From positions 17,782,501-17,846,500 of the forward strand of contig OX327710.1 of the NCBI GenBank assembly GCA_946807835.1: 64,000 nt of DNA, read 5' to 3'. The stretch comes from Ailanthus altissimus. Its lineage: Eukaryota; Streptophyta; Magnoliopsida; Sapindales; Simaroubaceae. The notes under the pieces were generated by a model. The model was given only the letters and a program-made list of their open reading frames with translations, had not been told where the DNA came from and ran no database searches. Positions 1-14,099 of this stretch are shown here, in pieces. The translations under genes were made by a program, and so were the position numbers. Every line of letters starts with the position of its first letter. Within the stretch, counting starts at the first letter, position 1.

Positions 1-814
1 AAAAGTCAAAGAAACTACAAAAATAACGTGCATGCACCACTTTGGTCTTTTGGCCATTCTTTTCTTTGTTCTTGTTCTCTCCCTATTTTAATAACTAGTT
101 TCTTTTTTAAGAAAACAATTAAAAACTTATTTTTAATAACCCAAATTCTCTTCCTTTTAAAAATAAATTGGTGTCAAAGATCCGGATTTCCCAATAGAAG
201 TAGGAAAATTTTGGCTGAAATCAAAATTTTCATAATTACAATGGCCTTATTGGCTATTGCAATTAGTTTGTATGGCACGTAAAAGTTTTACTATTTTAGC
301 TCAAGGGGCAAAAGTCTAAAAAATTATTGCTTTCATAATGCAAAATTGGTGCCTTATTGCCTTAATGATCTCATGTGATCATACGAGACAGCAGAGTCCA
401 GGTTTAGAATTCAAATCAATTTTATAAGATTATGGACAATAAAATATTAGTTGACATGTTTGAAAGCATATTATAAATTTGTTAGGATTTAATGCTCGCA
501 TGCAGTCTCTTTTCTGGAGTTATTAGACTGTGAACATCCCTCTAAAACTTAAAGCAATAAGCACAGATTTCTTGACAATCTTCTCTTTTGGTTTACATTC
601 TTGGCAACATTAATTCATTCCATGAAGAAACAGAAAATATCATACATACAATACAGTATATATACATGTTATTTGCGTTGAACCTTATAAAAACTATCAA
701 TAAATCTCATTTTCACATGATGTTGAGGGAATCCAGGCCTGCAATCCAGAAAATACAAGACCGTAAATATAAGCAACTGATATAAACTCAAAAATCTCAT
801 CAATGGACATTTGT
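1..814. other. 3' flank of the CC-like gene, no gene seen
   Basis: This stretch lies downstream of the stop codon of the minus-strand CC-like gene. It should hold that gene's 3' UTR near 650-814. The short open frames are not supported by any recognisable family. I see no RNA gene or transposon end. Confidence 0.5.
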
Positions 815-2727
815 TCACTCATATGTGCACGTATTCTTTTTGAACTTGATGGGTTTAGTGCTGAGAATATCAATGACTAAGGGACATGAGATTTGCTTTC
901 TATGAGTTGTCTTCACCAGCTTTCCCACAACTTCTCCTCTTGATTTGATTCCGAACTTCAATGTCAATGGAATTTCACCTCCAGTTTGAGAAACCGTTAA
1001 GCTTGATCCTGCCCCATAGAGTGGAACCTTGTTACCTTCCAAGTTCACCGACACCGTTCGATGACTCTTCCTTGGCTGATAATATTTCTTCAACTGCAAT
1101 CAATCACAAGTGGAAGATCACACGTTGGTCTAAAATAGAATATTTCAACAGGACTACAGAGTTGCATCCATTCAAGATGTTTAGGCCTTTTGCTTCTTTG
1201 CTTTGAGGAGTCTAAATATGATCAAATAATTTACCATCTCTTAATGTTATTGACAGTTTTTACATTTCTTAGAGATAGAAAGATGAGTTTGGCAACAGAT
1301 TTCTCACCTGGCCTGTTGCAACAACAATCTCTGAATAGACGAGATTGATGGGCGTGGAGCTGACATGAATACCAAATATTGTAGCAGGGTTATACACATT
1401 TATTTTCAATGTGCTATTCACTGTTAGCATCTTTGTTGGAACTCCAGTGGCGTCTGAACCCTCACCAACATAGAAGTTATGCACTGACACACTCTGCAAA
1501 GAACACAGTTCCTTTAGGCACCCGTGAAAATCAAGAATTCTTATGAACAACTGCCACAATTGTTCAAAAGAAGTTACTTTCATAAACATACCATGCTTTC
1601 ATCAATGGATTCCTTTCGGCAAAATCAGTCCCACAATGTTATTATTTCCTTTCTTTTAGCAAGTTTCAAACATAATTTTCTGAACCAAATTAAAAAACTT
1701 TTGACGAACCTTTGTTAACAAAAATGCCTGAATGTATTGTCATCAATATGAACAATCATGAAATTCTAACAAGTTTGTAAGAAATTAAATTAAATACAAA
1801 AAGGTCTAGGAAGAACATTCCTTAAAAATAAAACTCACTTTGACATTGTAAGAATTCTAGTGTCTATATTGACTTCCATTTCTACTGAATCAGTCAATTG
1901 AAACAAATGCATGGCCAAACCCAGGTTTCTTCAAAATTTGAGTAAAAAACAAATCTGTTTAAGCTATTGTTTTGGTTCATATACTGTAGATTTATTGAAA
2001 GTCTCATTCATCACTTTGCTAATCCAATGGCCTAGCTTTTGCTAAAGTCCTTAATTGCAGATACTATATCAGGAATCTGAAACCTAAGGTTAATCCAATA
2101 CAAAATGCCCTCTTGGCTTTAAAAATACATATTCAACATTGTTAAATGATGCTGACTACATACTAAAACATTTCATGCATTTTCATGCTTCATTTTTTTT
2201 TCTAAAACTAAGACAAACATAATGAAACCCAACTAAAATTAAGTACCAAAGAACAGAATTAAGAAACCAAATTTACATACCTTCACAGTAATCTCAGCCT
2301 TGTAAGGCCGGCTAGCCCCCCAGATAATCAAGCAGAACACAGTGAACAAAACCACAAAACTCAAAATACCAATGAAGGCCTGAAACCTCCTAGTAAAAGC
2401 CTTATCGTCAAACTCATCATATTTCCCTTCTTCCAATATCACATTACACTCAGGCCATCCCTTATCATTCCTTTTTCGGGTCCCTTTCCTCCCCGAAGAC
2501 GACCTGAAAATTCCCGAGAACCTGCTGGCAGAGGAGTTTCTTGAGTGCCTACCAAAAGATGGATGTGAAGGTGACTCCATTGGACTTGGTTGCATTGAAG
2601 ATGACTTGTCGCCATCGTGAGAATCCCTCGAAGGGCTTTGCACAAAATATACAGGACGTTTTGGTGATCTTGATGGCGATGAAGGCGCCAAGCTTGTGAT
2701 ATCGGATTCAGATTTTGTTGACAGCAT
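815..2727 (-). CDS. Companion-of-cellulose-synthase (CC1/CC2)-like LEA-2 family membrane protein
   Basis: Three exons read on the minus strand: 2727-2281, 1493-1308 and 1093-815. All junctions are GT-AG (donors at 2280 and 1307, acceptors ending at 1494 and 1094). They encode about 303 aa, close to the ~320-340 aa usual for the family. A basic, Ser/Pro-rich N-terminal cytosolic part contains the family hallmark RPVYFVQSPSRDSHDGD (about residues 24-40). One transmembrane segment follows at about residues 116-137. The C-terminal part (about 142-303) is an LEA-2/NHL-type domain with FGIHVSSTPI and VPLYGAGS blocks. From memory it resembles Arabidopsis CC1 (At1g45688) and CC2 (At5g42860), which bind cortical microtubules through the N-terminus and associate with cellulose synthase complexes. 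The second of two close in-frame ATGs (2727, not 2748) was chosen because family members begin shortly before the SESD(I/V)TSL motif. Function in this species is inferred from homology. Confidence 0.9.
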
Positions 2728-4680
2728 CTTTACTTCGGATAATGCCAAAAGCAGAACAAACTATGCAATGAATGTTTTGATACTCAGGCAATTCCTTTTG
2801 AGAACAGAAGTGACTGAATTGTACTCTTTGAGTGAAATTCAGGAGCCAGAAAACAGAGTAGAGCAGGGCTTATACAGCATCAAAAAGTGGGTAAACAGAG
2901 GAGATTAGTTTGGATAATGCCAAAAACAGAAACAATTATGAAATAAATTTTTAGATGCCCAGATGCTTATTTTTGAAGCAGAAGTGAGGGGATTGTACAC
3001 TTTGGCTGAGATTAAGAACTAAAAATGAAGCAAATTTGCAAATTTTGGCTTGAAAGAGCTAAACAGGGGCCTTCAAACAGAGTTGTGCAGGGCTTTATAC
3101 AGAATCAAGAAGTGGTTAAACAGAGGAAATTAAGTAGCTAAAAATAACAAATTTGCAAGAGATAACATATGTAACTTGATGAAAGAAGAATGAAAAAGAT
3201 GGAAACGGAGTGAGAAATTTTGCTTTGTCTGTTAACTCTGTTGCAGGAAAACAGAGTGTGAGACTGAGAAACAGAGTGAAATGGTTTTCTTTCAAGGACC
3301 AAACCAAATGATGATTGATATAGCAAATGCATGTGAAGTTTTTGTAGACTTAAAACAAAAGAAGTTCTTCACAGAAACTATCATCAGTAGGCTTGGACTC
3401 CGAGCCTAAATCCGGACCTTAGGTATGGGAATAAGTGTCGGCAGCATATATGCAAATGTGGTATAATTGTGGTTGCTATTTTGTCATTTAAGCACTTAAC
3501 TTTTTTTTTTTTTTTTTTGCCCTTTTCCAAAAGAAAAAACAAACCCTTTTCTTTTTTCAAAACAAAAATTCTCATCCCAAATTTTATGAATAAATTACTC
3601 ATAATTGGTCATATTTTTTGTTATTATTTTTTTAAATATTCTTTTTTTTTTATAAAAGTGTTTTTTGTTTCTAGAAAAACAATGAGAATATATCTGTAAT
3701 CTTGAAAGTATATATACATATTTTTAATTATTTGAAAATATTTTTTGGGAGTATCAAAATTTATGAACTAGTATTATTTGTTTGGTGGGCTTTTGACAAA
3801 CTACCAAACTTGGATTGATTATATACTTATTTTTCTTGTTGTTGTGTTACTACTTGTGGATTATGCCAATTGACAAAGAAGATGGTGTTATTATTTTGTT
3901 AATTATGTGTAAATAAATATCATTATCTTCTACCACTTAATAATTGCATGCTTGCAACTTTTTGTCAAGGAAACTTGAACTACTATAATTAATTCTTTAG
4001 TGCCTTATGACTATAACATTATTGGAATTTGGTTTTGTAAGAGAATTTCTTAATAAATTAAAAAGCAAAAGTTAAAACACTAAAAAAAATGAATTGTTAA
4101 CATTTGAGAATATTTAAATAGAACAACTTCATTTTTTAATTAAAAGTCCTTAAAATTAGAAAAAGTATTGAAGATTGCTTGATTTAATGAGTCAAATATA
4201 TATATATATATTTAAAATTATTTTACCCTTAAATACAGCCCGGTTGATTGTAAAGCATAAGAATTAAGAAGCTCCCGGATAGAAAATGAGAGTTGATATT
4301 TTGTAAGTGAAGAGTTTTTCATCTTCATAAAAAAAAAATTAAAATATTTTTATAAAAAAAAATTAAAATATTTTCTAATATATTTTTTAAGGTTGCATTA
4401 AATTTTAAGTTTTATATAATTAAAAGTCTTTTTTATATGAAATGGTGAACAACAGTATATATCTTTTATTATGCAAAATAAAATTCTATTTTTGCAAATC
4501 ATTTAATATTACATATCACAAATTTTTTTAATTCATTTTCACCAATCACCTAAAAACAATTAAGCATATTAGTAAAGCAAAAAAAAAAAAAAATGTACAT
4601 CCAAAAATTAAGTGGAAACAAAATAAATATCTCAATTAGTTGCCTAGAAGTTAGAGAGTTCTTGTGGTTTTGGGGTTAGA
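2728..4680. other. 5' flank of the CC-like gene and AT-rich intergenic DNA
   Basis: 2728 to about 3400 is the upstream region of the minus-strand CC-like gene. It contains a diverged direct repeat: the block at about 2780-2910 (ending in AAACAGAGGAGATTAG) is echoed at about 2960-3130 (ending in AAACAGAGGAAATTAAG). Long T runs follow (for example 3501-3518). No further gene is seen. Confidence 0.45.
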
Positions 4681-4684
4681 TTAA

Positions 4685-4953
4685 AGAATAATATTATACT
4701 TTTTAAATATTATTTTAAAATTTTTATATTTAATTATGTGTTAAGTAAATCTCATTCAAAATAGTATAATGGTAATTTTAAAAGTTATATTATTTTATTA
4801 TTTATTAATTACTTAACATATTAATTTAATATAACAATTTTAAAATAACATTTAACAAATATAGTATTATTCTAAATTATTAATTACTTAACATATTAAT
4901 TTAATATAACAATTTTAAAATAACATTTAACAAATATAGTATTATTCTAAATT
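4685..4953. mobile_element. MITE with ~65-bp terminal inverted repeats, one arm tandemly duplicated
   Basis: The left arm (from AGAATAATATTATACTTTTT at 4685) and the right arm (ending at 4873) are inverted copies over about 65 bases, giving a ~190-bp foldback element. The right arm is repeated as an exact or near-exact 75-bp tandem copy: unit 1 at 4804-4878 and unit 2 at 4879-4953, both starting ATTAATTACTTAACAT. Relatives lie at 44203-44383 and 44413-44589. There is no coding capacity, so this is a non-autonomous DNA transposon remnant. Confidence 0.7.
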
Positions 4954-7104
4954 AAATATTAAACTTTCTGTTTATGTATATATTTTTTAATTATTTCACA
5001 AATAATTAAACTTTAATTGAAGACAAACAGAGAGATAGAGACAAAAGAAGTGGACCATTTTGTGTCTATTGCTTTAAAGTCAGTTTCAATATTATTTTGA
5101 TTTGAGTATTTGGACCACTTTCAAGTCTCAAATTTCAATTCATTAATGAGGTGAGAAGTGAGAGGTAACACATCTATATTGGTTATAATCTTTAAATTTA
5201 AATTAAATGTGTGAGAGTTATAATTTACGACAGAATTAAGGGTACTTGAGTTTTTTTAAAAAAAAATTTAATATAAATTAAAAAATAAAATAATATATTT
5301 ATATATTTATATATATATTATATTTATTTAGTTATTATAAATTTTTTATTTGCCCTTAAATTCTTTTTATGTGTTAAATTAATTTTTCTTTGAGAATTTG
5401 TATATTTTAAATTAACAACATATAGTAATATGATTGTTTATTTATATTTCTTACCTTAATTGGATAGAAATATTCAAATTTTATTTATTTATTTTTTACA
5501 TTAAATTTATTTATAGTTCAAAAGACTTCTTTTTTAATACTGCTTCAAAGAACTTAAATGTTATTTAATTATTTATTTTCACAAATTCTACCTAATAATT
5601 TTAATTTAGTAACACTTAAGTTTTTAGTTATCTTTTATTTACTTCATATTTATATGTGTTTTAAAGTAAATTTAGTTTTAATAATAAATTTAATTAGTTT
5701 TACTAATTCAAAAATAATAATAGATGAATTATATAATGTGATATATCTCTTAGCATAATTTCAATAGTAGAATATATTTTTTATTTTCATTTATTTTTTT
5801 AATTATTGTTTTTTATTTATATATTTTAAGGTTCATTATATCTCCATATAAGGCATAATTATTTTTATGAATAAAATTATTTTATACCATAAAACTGAAT
5901 CAAAAAAAAAAAAATTAGCCCCAGCCGAATTTTCTTTTGGTTATATCCTTGGTTACAATATTTTTATATTATTATTATATGGGATTTTTATATATTAAAT
6001 TTTTATATAAATTACAATATATTAATTGATTCTTATTAATATTAGAATTAATACCTAAACTACATACTTTTATATAAAGAGATATTTATCCTTATTAGAA
6101 TTGTGTGATAGTTAATAAGACAAGAAAATGAATTTCCACGTATAAATAAAATAAACAAAATATTTTTTATATCATGTTTTTAAATAACTACGACTATGGC
6201 CACTTAGACATTCTCAATTGTGATTGTGCTCATTGATAGAGATCAGCTACGAATATTAAATTATATTTTAAAGTTATATAAATCTATCTTTATTTAAATG
6301 AGAGGAGAATTATTTAATTTTAAGATAATATTATTAACATGAATCTTTTTATTCAAAGTTAAGTTTTATTTTTCTTTGTTCTTTATTTTACTTATATATA
6401 TACATATGTTGTTAATATTTTCTACATCTTATATTTATGGTAACATATAATATAAAATATAATTAAAATAATATATAAAATAAATTTACCCAATAATCTA
6501 AATTCAAATAATGTCTTATATTATTTATTAACGATCTTAAAATTTTGTCTTCGTGTATTAGATACGTGCATTATTATTCTTGAATTTTTGTATGGACGTG
6601 TAGTCATTCTTGATGGAGTTTACTTTTAGTAGGATCATAACTTCTAATTTTAATACGAGTAATTTGGAGAATCATTGTTGTTAAGTTTGCAATGTAAATA
6701 TTTGAATTGTTGATGGAATCATTAATTTGTTATTCATGTTGTTGATTGTTTATTATTTGAGAAATAAACTTCTTCATTTTATTTATTTATTTATTTTTTA
6801 CATTTAAGGCTACTACTTTATATATTTGTTCTTCAGTACACTGTAATACTTTGGAGAAAATTTTTGGTTATTTGAGAATATATATGGGACATGAATTTTG
6901 TATATAAAAAGCTATATGGAGATTTCACGTATGTATGTATGTATATATATAATTAATTGGCAACCTATCTCATTATATGGTGAATTTTTGAATAATGATA
7001 AAATTTTATAATATATTATAAATTATGTAAAAATTATAAATTTATTATACAATAATATGTGGTAGTGTTATTAACTATATAATAAACTATATAATCTACT
7101 AGAT

Positions 7105-7136
<32 letters not shown>

Positions 7137-9280
7137 ATTTGTAAAGAAAGGGTCATTTGAAACAAATTGTTATAATCCGTAGAAACAATTTTTTTTACAT
7201 ATGATCAATACTTTTAAATATTAACCTTAATTTTTAGTTTATTGTATTATTTAGTATATTGTGTAACTCATAATAATATTAATGATATTGGTATTAAGAT
7301 AGTTGTTTACAAATTAACAATAAAATTAGCTAAAGTTTTTTTTATGATATTTTAATTATAAGGAACTTTTTAATTAGTAATAATATGTCCTTAAAATAGA
7401 CTTGTAGTGTTCTATTTTTTCTTATACTTTTATAAAAATCAAAAATAAAAAATCATATCAACTTGAAGTTTTCTTAAAAAAAAACTTATTGCTTTCAAGG
7501 CTATATAGATTTATTAAATCTGGGGAGTTAATAATTTATATTTGTTTCTTAAAAAATATGTGTACAATATGTCTTACAAATTGATTTATCTATTACATGT
7601 GTTATATTTTTATAGTTCAAATATATTTTGTAATAGAGTTAAATTTTTTTATTCTTCTTCTTATTGTCAATAATATCATAATATTATATCATATAAAAAT
7701 GTTATAACTGATTTAATATAAAATGATTGTTTGTTATAAAATATTTTAAGTGTTATTAGTTTTAAAAGTGAGTAATAATATTTTTCATAAGTATTAGTTT
7801 ATATAATTAATAATATATTGAGTACACTCGAAGTGAATGAGTATTGTTCAATTTTTAAAAAAAATTTGTTATGTTTAATTTTTATTATCTTAATCAATAT
7901 TTTTATATGATTGAAAAGACACATGTATTCATTTTTTTTGTTTGTGTCATAGTTGATATTTTTATATGTTGTTATACAAAAGTTATTATATGTATAGTTA
8001 AATTAAATATTTTATTTAAAATAAATTATTATTTCTCTACTAAACTACTTGCTAAATTATTGTTGTTGTTGTTATTGTATAGGTCAAATTTCTTTTGTGA
8101 AAATTGGTGGTCATGCTAAAATTAATTTTATAAAATTTTGATAATGATGTTGATAGCTATATATTTTGTATGTTTTAAATATTCGAATAAAATTATCATT
8201 TTTATAGATTTATTGTAATAATATTAATATGAATGTTCTTCAAATTTTATTTTTTAAATTTTATTGATGAAAAAGATGAGTTTTCTCATTATGCTTTAAT
8301 TATTGTAATAACTAATGCGCATAAATAGCAATATTGACCTAACATATAATAATCTTAGTGCTCCACATAAATATTTATGTTATAAGTAGATTTAAGAAAA
8401 ATTATTCTTATTGAGTGATATTATAGTTTAATTATTTGTTTTCACAATTTACAATCATGTGTTACGAGATTTTCAAATACATTAGTTAACAAGTTTTTCA
8501 AACAAAATTATATGAGAAATGAATATTTATAAATAAAAATAAAGAATAAATTAAACACTTTTTTTTAAGGAGGTGAATTTTATTTGAAATTTAAAAGTTT
8601 GAGAGCAAAGTTCTTAAAAATAATTCAAATTAGATATATGCAACCGGTTAGAGAGTTCTTTTAGCATGCCATATAAGATGGGAGTACATAAAATTTTATA
8701 AACAAAATTATAAAAGTTTTTTGAGATGAATCTTATAAAATTGTCAAAAGGGATGTGCTTAAATTTTCAAATGAGTCACTTATAAAAGTAACTCAATCTC
8801 TATAATTGATAATCTATGAAAGATGTTCAATGGGTAGGAACAATTTATACTGCATTTATCACTTATATCATGGACATATTCTAAAGGAAATATGCTTCTG
8901 CTCATCCTTATGAAAAATGTGTAATTTTGCGTGACATTAGGAAGAGTATTTACTTTGAATGAGTTCAAGACAAGCATACTCTTGCAAAGTATAGGTTACA
9001 TATACACTTAAAGGACTCACTTATGTGAGGGTAATCATAGAATTGCAACTATGAGAATTGAGTTGTTCTCTAAATCTCATACTAGAATCAAGATAGAGGG
9101 CAAGGTATTAATACACTAACCTGTAAAATTATGTCTTTCACGATTATGTGTGCTATAGTTTAAGTTTAGTCAAAATGACCGAATTCAAGACATAGTTTAC
9201 TAAAGTTTCTTGAATAGATGCTACAGCACTAAGTATAGGTTGATGTTAAAAAAATATCTATACCTACTACATAATAGAAT
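4954..9280. other. AT-rich intergenic DNA with no recognisable gene
   Basis: Very AT-rich sequence with simple TA runs (for example near 6935 and 7115). It contains one copy of a segmental duplication, listed separately. Open frames here (such as 5558-5758 and 7871-8119) are low-complexity and have no recognisable domain. 8640-9280 is somewhat less AT-rich and may be an old repeat, but I cannot assign it. Confidence 0.4.
5960..6500 (+). repeat. Segmental duplication, copy 1
   Basis: Colinear with 16065-17085 over many blocks, for example the one around TATAAAGAGATATTTATCC at about 6074 versus TATAAAGAGATTCTTATCC at about 16698. Similarity also extends patchily upstream (about 5175-5225 versus 16000-16052). 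This copy is uninterrupted and shows the pre-insertion state of the site that carries a 513-bp hAT-type element in copy 2. Confidence 0.65.
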
Positions 9281-9491
9281 TGTGAGAAATATAGTATATT
9301 TCACTGTGTATTAAAACTATACAACATGAGTCTTTATATAGGCTTTAGCTTATTACAAAATAGGAAAAATAATACTATACACTGAAAAAACTAATTACAA
9401 ATTATTAAATGTAGGAATATTATTGATATCATATTAAATATATTAATAATAATATAATATCACACATTAATAACAATATTACACGTTAATA
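9281..9491 (-). repeat. copia-1 3' LTR
   Basis: A 211-bp copy of the LTR, matching 15554-15783 throughout. Shared blocks include GTGTATTAAAACT and TTATTACAAAATA-type runs plus the repeated TATTAAT segments. It is preceded by the target duplication AGAAT. In element orientation it starts TATTAA rather than TG and ends in CA. Confidence 0.85.
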
Positions 9492-9539
9492 CCCCTCTCC
9501 CCCTCAAACTCAAGATGGTGAAGTAGAAGTAAGCTTAAG

Positions 9540-11960
9540 TTTGGAGACTAAAGTTTGAAAACGATCAGGAAGTAAAGATTTGTTGAAGATATTAGCAGGT
9601 TGATCTTTAGAAAAGATAGAGTAGAGAGTAGTTGTTCCTTAAAAAATATGTTGCTGAACAAAGTGACAATCTGTTTCAATGTCCTTAGTCCACTCATAAA
9701 AAATATCATTGTGAGTAAATTGAATGACACTCTGATTGTTACAATAAAGAGGTGTAGCGCCAATGTGGGAAATACCCATATCTTCAAGAAGCTAGTGGAG
9801 CTAAACAATCTCTTGAGTAGTATCAGTAAGAGCACGATACTCAACCTCAGTACTAGAACAAGCAATAGCTGTCTGCTTCTTACTTTTTCATAAAAAAAAA
9901 ATACCCAAGAAAAGATAGAATTCAATAGTCGATCGTCGATCCGTAGTTACACTCACCCAATCCACATCAGTATAAGCTTGTAACACAAAAAAAGAATGAG
10001 CCAAAAAATAGAGGCCATGAAAAAGTGTACCTTTAAAATAATGTAGGATATGAAAAACTATTGCATAATGAGAAGTATGAGGAGCGACCATAAATTGACT
10101 GACCACATGAACATTGTGAGCAATGTCCGGGCGAGTAACAATAAGGTAAACCAAACTACCAACCAACTGATGATAGAGGGTAGCATCACTGGGGAGAGTA
10201 CCATTAGAGGATTAGAGTTTAGCATTACGCCTGAGAGGAGTAGAAGTAATCTTACTATCTGTCAAGCCAGTTTTGTCAAGTAGATCTGATGCATATTTAG
10301 CCTGTGAGAGATAATACCCAGTAGAGTCAAATAGTACTTCAAGGCTAAGGAAATAATTAAGGGTGTCAAGATCATTCATTTCAAAATGTTGCTAAAGAAA
10401 GTCCTTGAGAGTAGAAATACCAATAAGATCATCACTTGTGATAATCATATCATCAACATATAGAAGTAGTAGAATACAATCACTTTATTTTGTGGATGAA
10501 AAGGGTCGAGTCATAAGGGCTAGACTGAAAACCATGTTGAGAAATAGTGCTACTGAATTTTATAGACCAAGTACGAGGAGTTTGTTTAAGGTCATATAAA
10601 GCTCAATGAAGTTTGCAGACCATCCTTAGCGGATGTGGATAACCAAGAGGAGGCTTCATATAGAATTTTTCAGAAAGATTACAATTAAGAAATACATTTT
10701 TCACGTCCATCTAAAATAATGCCCAACCATAAACTGCAGTAATAGCTAACAAACTCTGAACAGAAGTAAGGCGAGCAACATAGGTAAAAGTTTCTTTATA
10801 ATTAATTATATATTCCTGAGTAAAATATTTTGCAACAAGATGAACTTTATATCACTCAATGGACCTATTAGACTTGATCTTAATCTTATACACTCATTTA
10901 CAACCAATGGCAATTTTATTAGGTGAAAGAGGAATAAAATCCCAAATACGCGATTTCCCAATAGCTTACAATGTTTCTGTCATTACATGTTACCAAATAG
11001 GGTTAGCACTAACTTTTGAATAGGAATGGGGTTCATATAATGAAAGAGTAGTAGAAGAACAGTGATAATCTCTAAGTTTAATAAGAAGTTCTCTTACCTG
11101 AGAAGAACGACGAAGAGAGGGTATAAGAGAGGCCTCAAAGATATCAAGAGCATATCCTTCAGATAAGATGGAAGGCTTAAAAACAGGCGTCGTATCAACA
11201 AGTTCACTTATATGAAACTCAAAGGAAGTATCCAAAAATAAGTCAATAGTATTGTTAGTAAAGAATTGAGAAGTGGATGGAGACACTGAATGGAAGTTTG
11301 ATATGGAGGAGAACATTTTGTGTTCAAGAAATATAACATGATGAGAGATATGATGGCATTTAGAGATAGGATCCCAACACCTATAACCTTTATGTTCTAT
11401 CCGGTATCCCAAAAAATAACATAATTGTGTGCGAGGCTTGAGTTTGGTATGTTTATATTTTTGAATTAGAACAAAATAAACACAACCAAAAACTTTAAGG
11501 AGATTATAATTAAGAGGGAGTCCATATAGACATTTATACGGTGACTCATTGTATAGAAGAGCACGAACTATGTCAAGAATATGTTTGTATTTTTGTTCGG
11601 CTCTCCCATTCTACTGAGATGTACAATGATAAGATCTTTGAAAAATAGTACCATGTTCTTGTAAAAGATTTAAAAAATCAGAATCTCTATATTTCATAGC
11701 ATTATCTGTGCGAAAGATCTTAATAGAATAAGAAAATTGTGTTTTAATCATTTGAGCAAAATCACGATAAATTTTAGTAAGTTTTGATCTTTGTTTCATA
11801 AGAAATAACTATGTATATAAAAAATAGTCATCAACAAAAATAACAAAGTATCGACATCCGCCTATAGTAGTATTGAGAGACGAACCCCAAATATCAAAGT
11901 GTATAAGATCAAAAGGAGCATGAGAAACAGTAGTAATATTATTAAAAGGCAAAGTTGGTT
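9540..11960 (-). pseudogene. copia-1 pol remnant (integrase, reverse transcriptase, RNase H)
   Basis: Reading the minus strand downward, the integrase start is visible near 11950-11880 (FDLIHFDIWGSS). The integrase-RT linker with GYRIEHKGYRCWDP lies at about 11412-11360. The RT catalytic motif LLYVDDMI lies at about 10470-10445. The RNase H region with SLVYLIVTRPDIAHNV lies at about 10160-10110. Stops and frame changes occur throughout, so no functional polyprotein can be made. In copia elements this polyprotein performs cDNA synthesis and integration. Confidence 0.82.
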
Positions 11961-11965
11961 GTTTT

Positions 11966-14020
11966 TGTTAGGGTCGATACTTACGTGCCATCCCTGAATG
12001 TACATATACTTGTGTATTTATACAAGTGTACATTCCATTAAATTGCTAATATCCATTTATATTATACCATGCAATGTAACATTACAGACATTGTAAAATC
12101 TTAAGAAGTTCAGATCAGATCTAAAAAAGTTTAGATAAGGGCTTATAGTTAGCCACGCTGATAGATATAAATGTTAAATGTTAGCACAACTAATTGTTAG
12201 CTGGTTAGAATACTCAGCAGATCCAAGAGTTGGAGCCTTGTCTGTAATGGGACATAGACTTAGGAATATACTAGTAATTGCATAGTTGCAAGAGTTGCAA
12301 TCAGGTGCCAGAAAATGCTAGTTGCGTAAGTATGTTCTTGAATAATTGTCCTTGATCTATTTCTGCCAATGCGGATCTATCAATGGATACCTTAAATATA
12401 GATCAGCATATGTCATACCTATAGGATATAGATGGTCGTTCCTAGCCGACCGTGAGCTTGGAGCTTATATTGACATATGGATATCCAGTTAGGACTGAAT
12501 ATGAGATATACTCATTAAGGCCTTCGATAAACATCCTATTTAAGCCATCAACGGAGGGTCCTCTCGAGTTGAGTATCATACGTGGTCCTTTGACCTGAGT
12601 GTCACGGTGGGCTTGTAAGTGATCCACCATACTTTGGTTCCATGCATGCCACAGACCTTTAATGGTGTGACCACTGGATGTCGCTGGGTATGATCCGATG
12701 CTTATAGAGTTCAGTGTGTATAGATATGGGATCCGTCAGCTCGTACAGGGAGTTAAATATCCAGATGCTTCGAGACTGTATCTCAAAAAATCTTGTGGGC
12801 ACAAGTATCAATCCCAGGAAAGAGTTCCGCTAGGATAGAACAATATGGCAAAAGAGTTTGCACATATTGTTCAATGAGATACAAGTCTGGAGATAAGATA
12901 TGGATGAGCACTAGGGGATTTGATGGTGGAAATCTATATCCTCGCACATCCAGGATATCATGACGGAAGGACTATACGTATGCGTTGTAACCTCAACTTG
13001 TATAGTTTAACACGCTGATTTGTATATCTGTGACGTGTGCGTGGGGCATTGCTTATGGACTTATAGAATAGTTTCATTTGACAAATCGGGCGTAGGACCT
13101 AAAAAGTCTCGCGATATGGAGTGTACTCGTTGTGTACTGGGACAACATGCTGGATTAAATTGTTTAATCCAACAATATTCAACACTACCACGAGAATGCG
13201 TGCGTATCCGTATTTAAGTATTAAATACAATAATTAGTTAATAATTATTATTTACTAATTGTATAAAGATACTTGGGGCATTGTGGACCCTCAGTTGAGT
13301 TTACCCAAGTATAGAATTTGGTGGGACTCACTAGGAGTATGTTTGGTAACTATTTATGAAGGGTAAAATGATTATTTCTTATTTTGATTATTTAATTATT
13401 AAATAATTAAAATATCTCTCTTATTATATTATTATTTATATTAAATAATATATTATATTATTATTATATTTTATATATTTATATATATATATATATATAA
13501 AGAGAAAGAGAGAGAGAAGAGAATGTATGTGCAACTTTGGGCATTATGCACCAAAGAGAAATGGAGAAATGGAAGAAGAAGAAGAAAAAAAAAAGATTAA
13601 AAAAAAGAGAGGAAAAATAAAATTATTTTATTTTCTCTATGCTTTCATTTGGAGTAATTTGTGAATTGTTTCAAATTCTCCATTTCTGATTCTTTTGGAA
13701 AAAATAATAAAAACACACACTGGTCATTTTTAGGTTTAAGAGTTAAACCTAGTGCTGCGTATAGGGCTACTGTTCTAGTTCACCAAGCCAACTAAGTTGG
13801 TGACTAGAACTGCCCGCGAGTTGGTCTCCATGTGAACTTCGAAAAAATACGTGTATAACGTTACACATTGAGGTGAGTTCTCAACCCCTATTTATATATT
13901 AATGCGATTAATATATTTATTTATTGTGTTTATTGCATAATTTACGCTTCCGCCGCTTTTAAATTCGTATATGATACGCATAATAGGCAATAGACACAAT
14001 AGCACATACATACACCCACA
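11966..14020 (+). mobile_element. ~2.05 kb LTR (family L, copy A) nested in copia-1
   Basis: It begins TGTTAGGGTCGATACTTACG and ends ACACCCACA. It has the same layout as the minus-strand copies at 25845-28214 and 36974-39149; for example GGCTTGTAAGTGATCC at about 12611 is the reverse complement of the matching block near 27578 and 38477. It contains GC-richer segments (12400-13200), a TATATA run (about 13465-13500) and a CGCTTCCGCCGC block near the end, which is typical near the 3' end of some plant LTRs. No coding region and no clear target duplication were found. It is best read as a solo LTR whose insertion or later rearrangement removed the copia-1 protease region. Confidence 0.68.
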
Positions 14021-14099
14021 TGTAAGAAATCATCATTTCTTGTAGAAGTAGTACCCTAAGACTGTTTGCTTTTGGGATAATATTTTTCAAAATGATAAG

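Noticed and set aside
961..1206. Plus-strand open frame overlapping the CC-like gene
   Set aside because: It is the antisense of exon 3 of the minus-strand gene and has no recognisable domain.
9600..9893. Plus-strand frame over the end of copia-1 pol
   Set aside because: It is the reverse-strand shadow of the retrotransposon RNase H region, which runs on the minus strand.
12442..12630. Open frame in the 2 kb LTR nested in copia-1
   Set aside because: It lies in a non-coding LTR; the corresponding frame is not conserved as protein in the other two copies.
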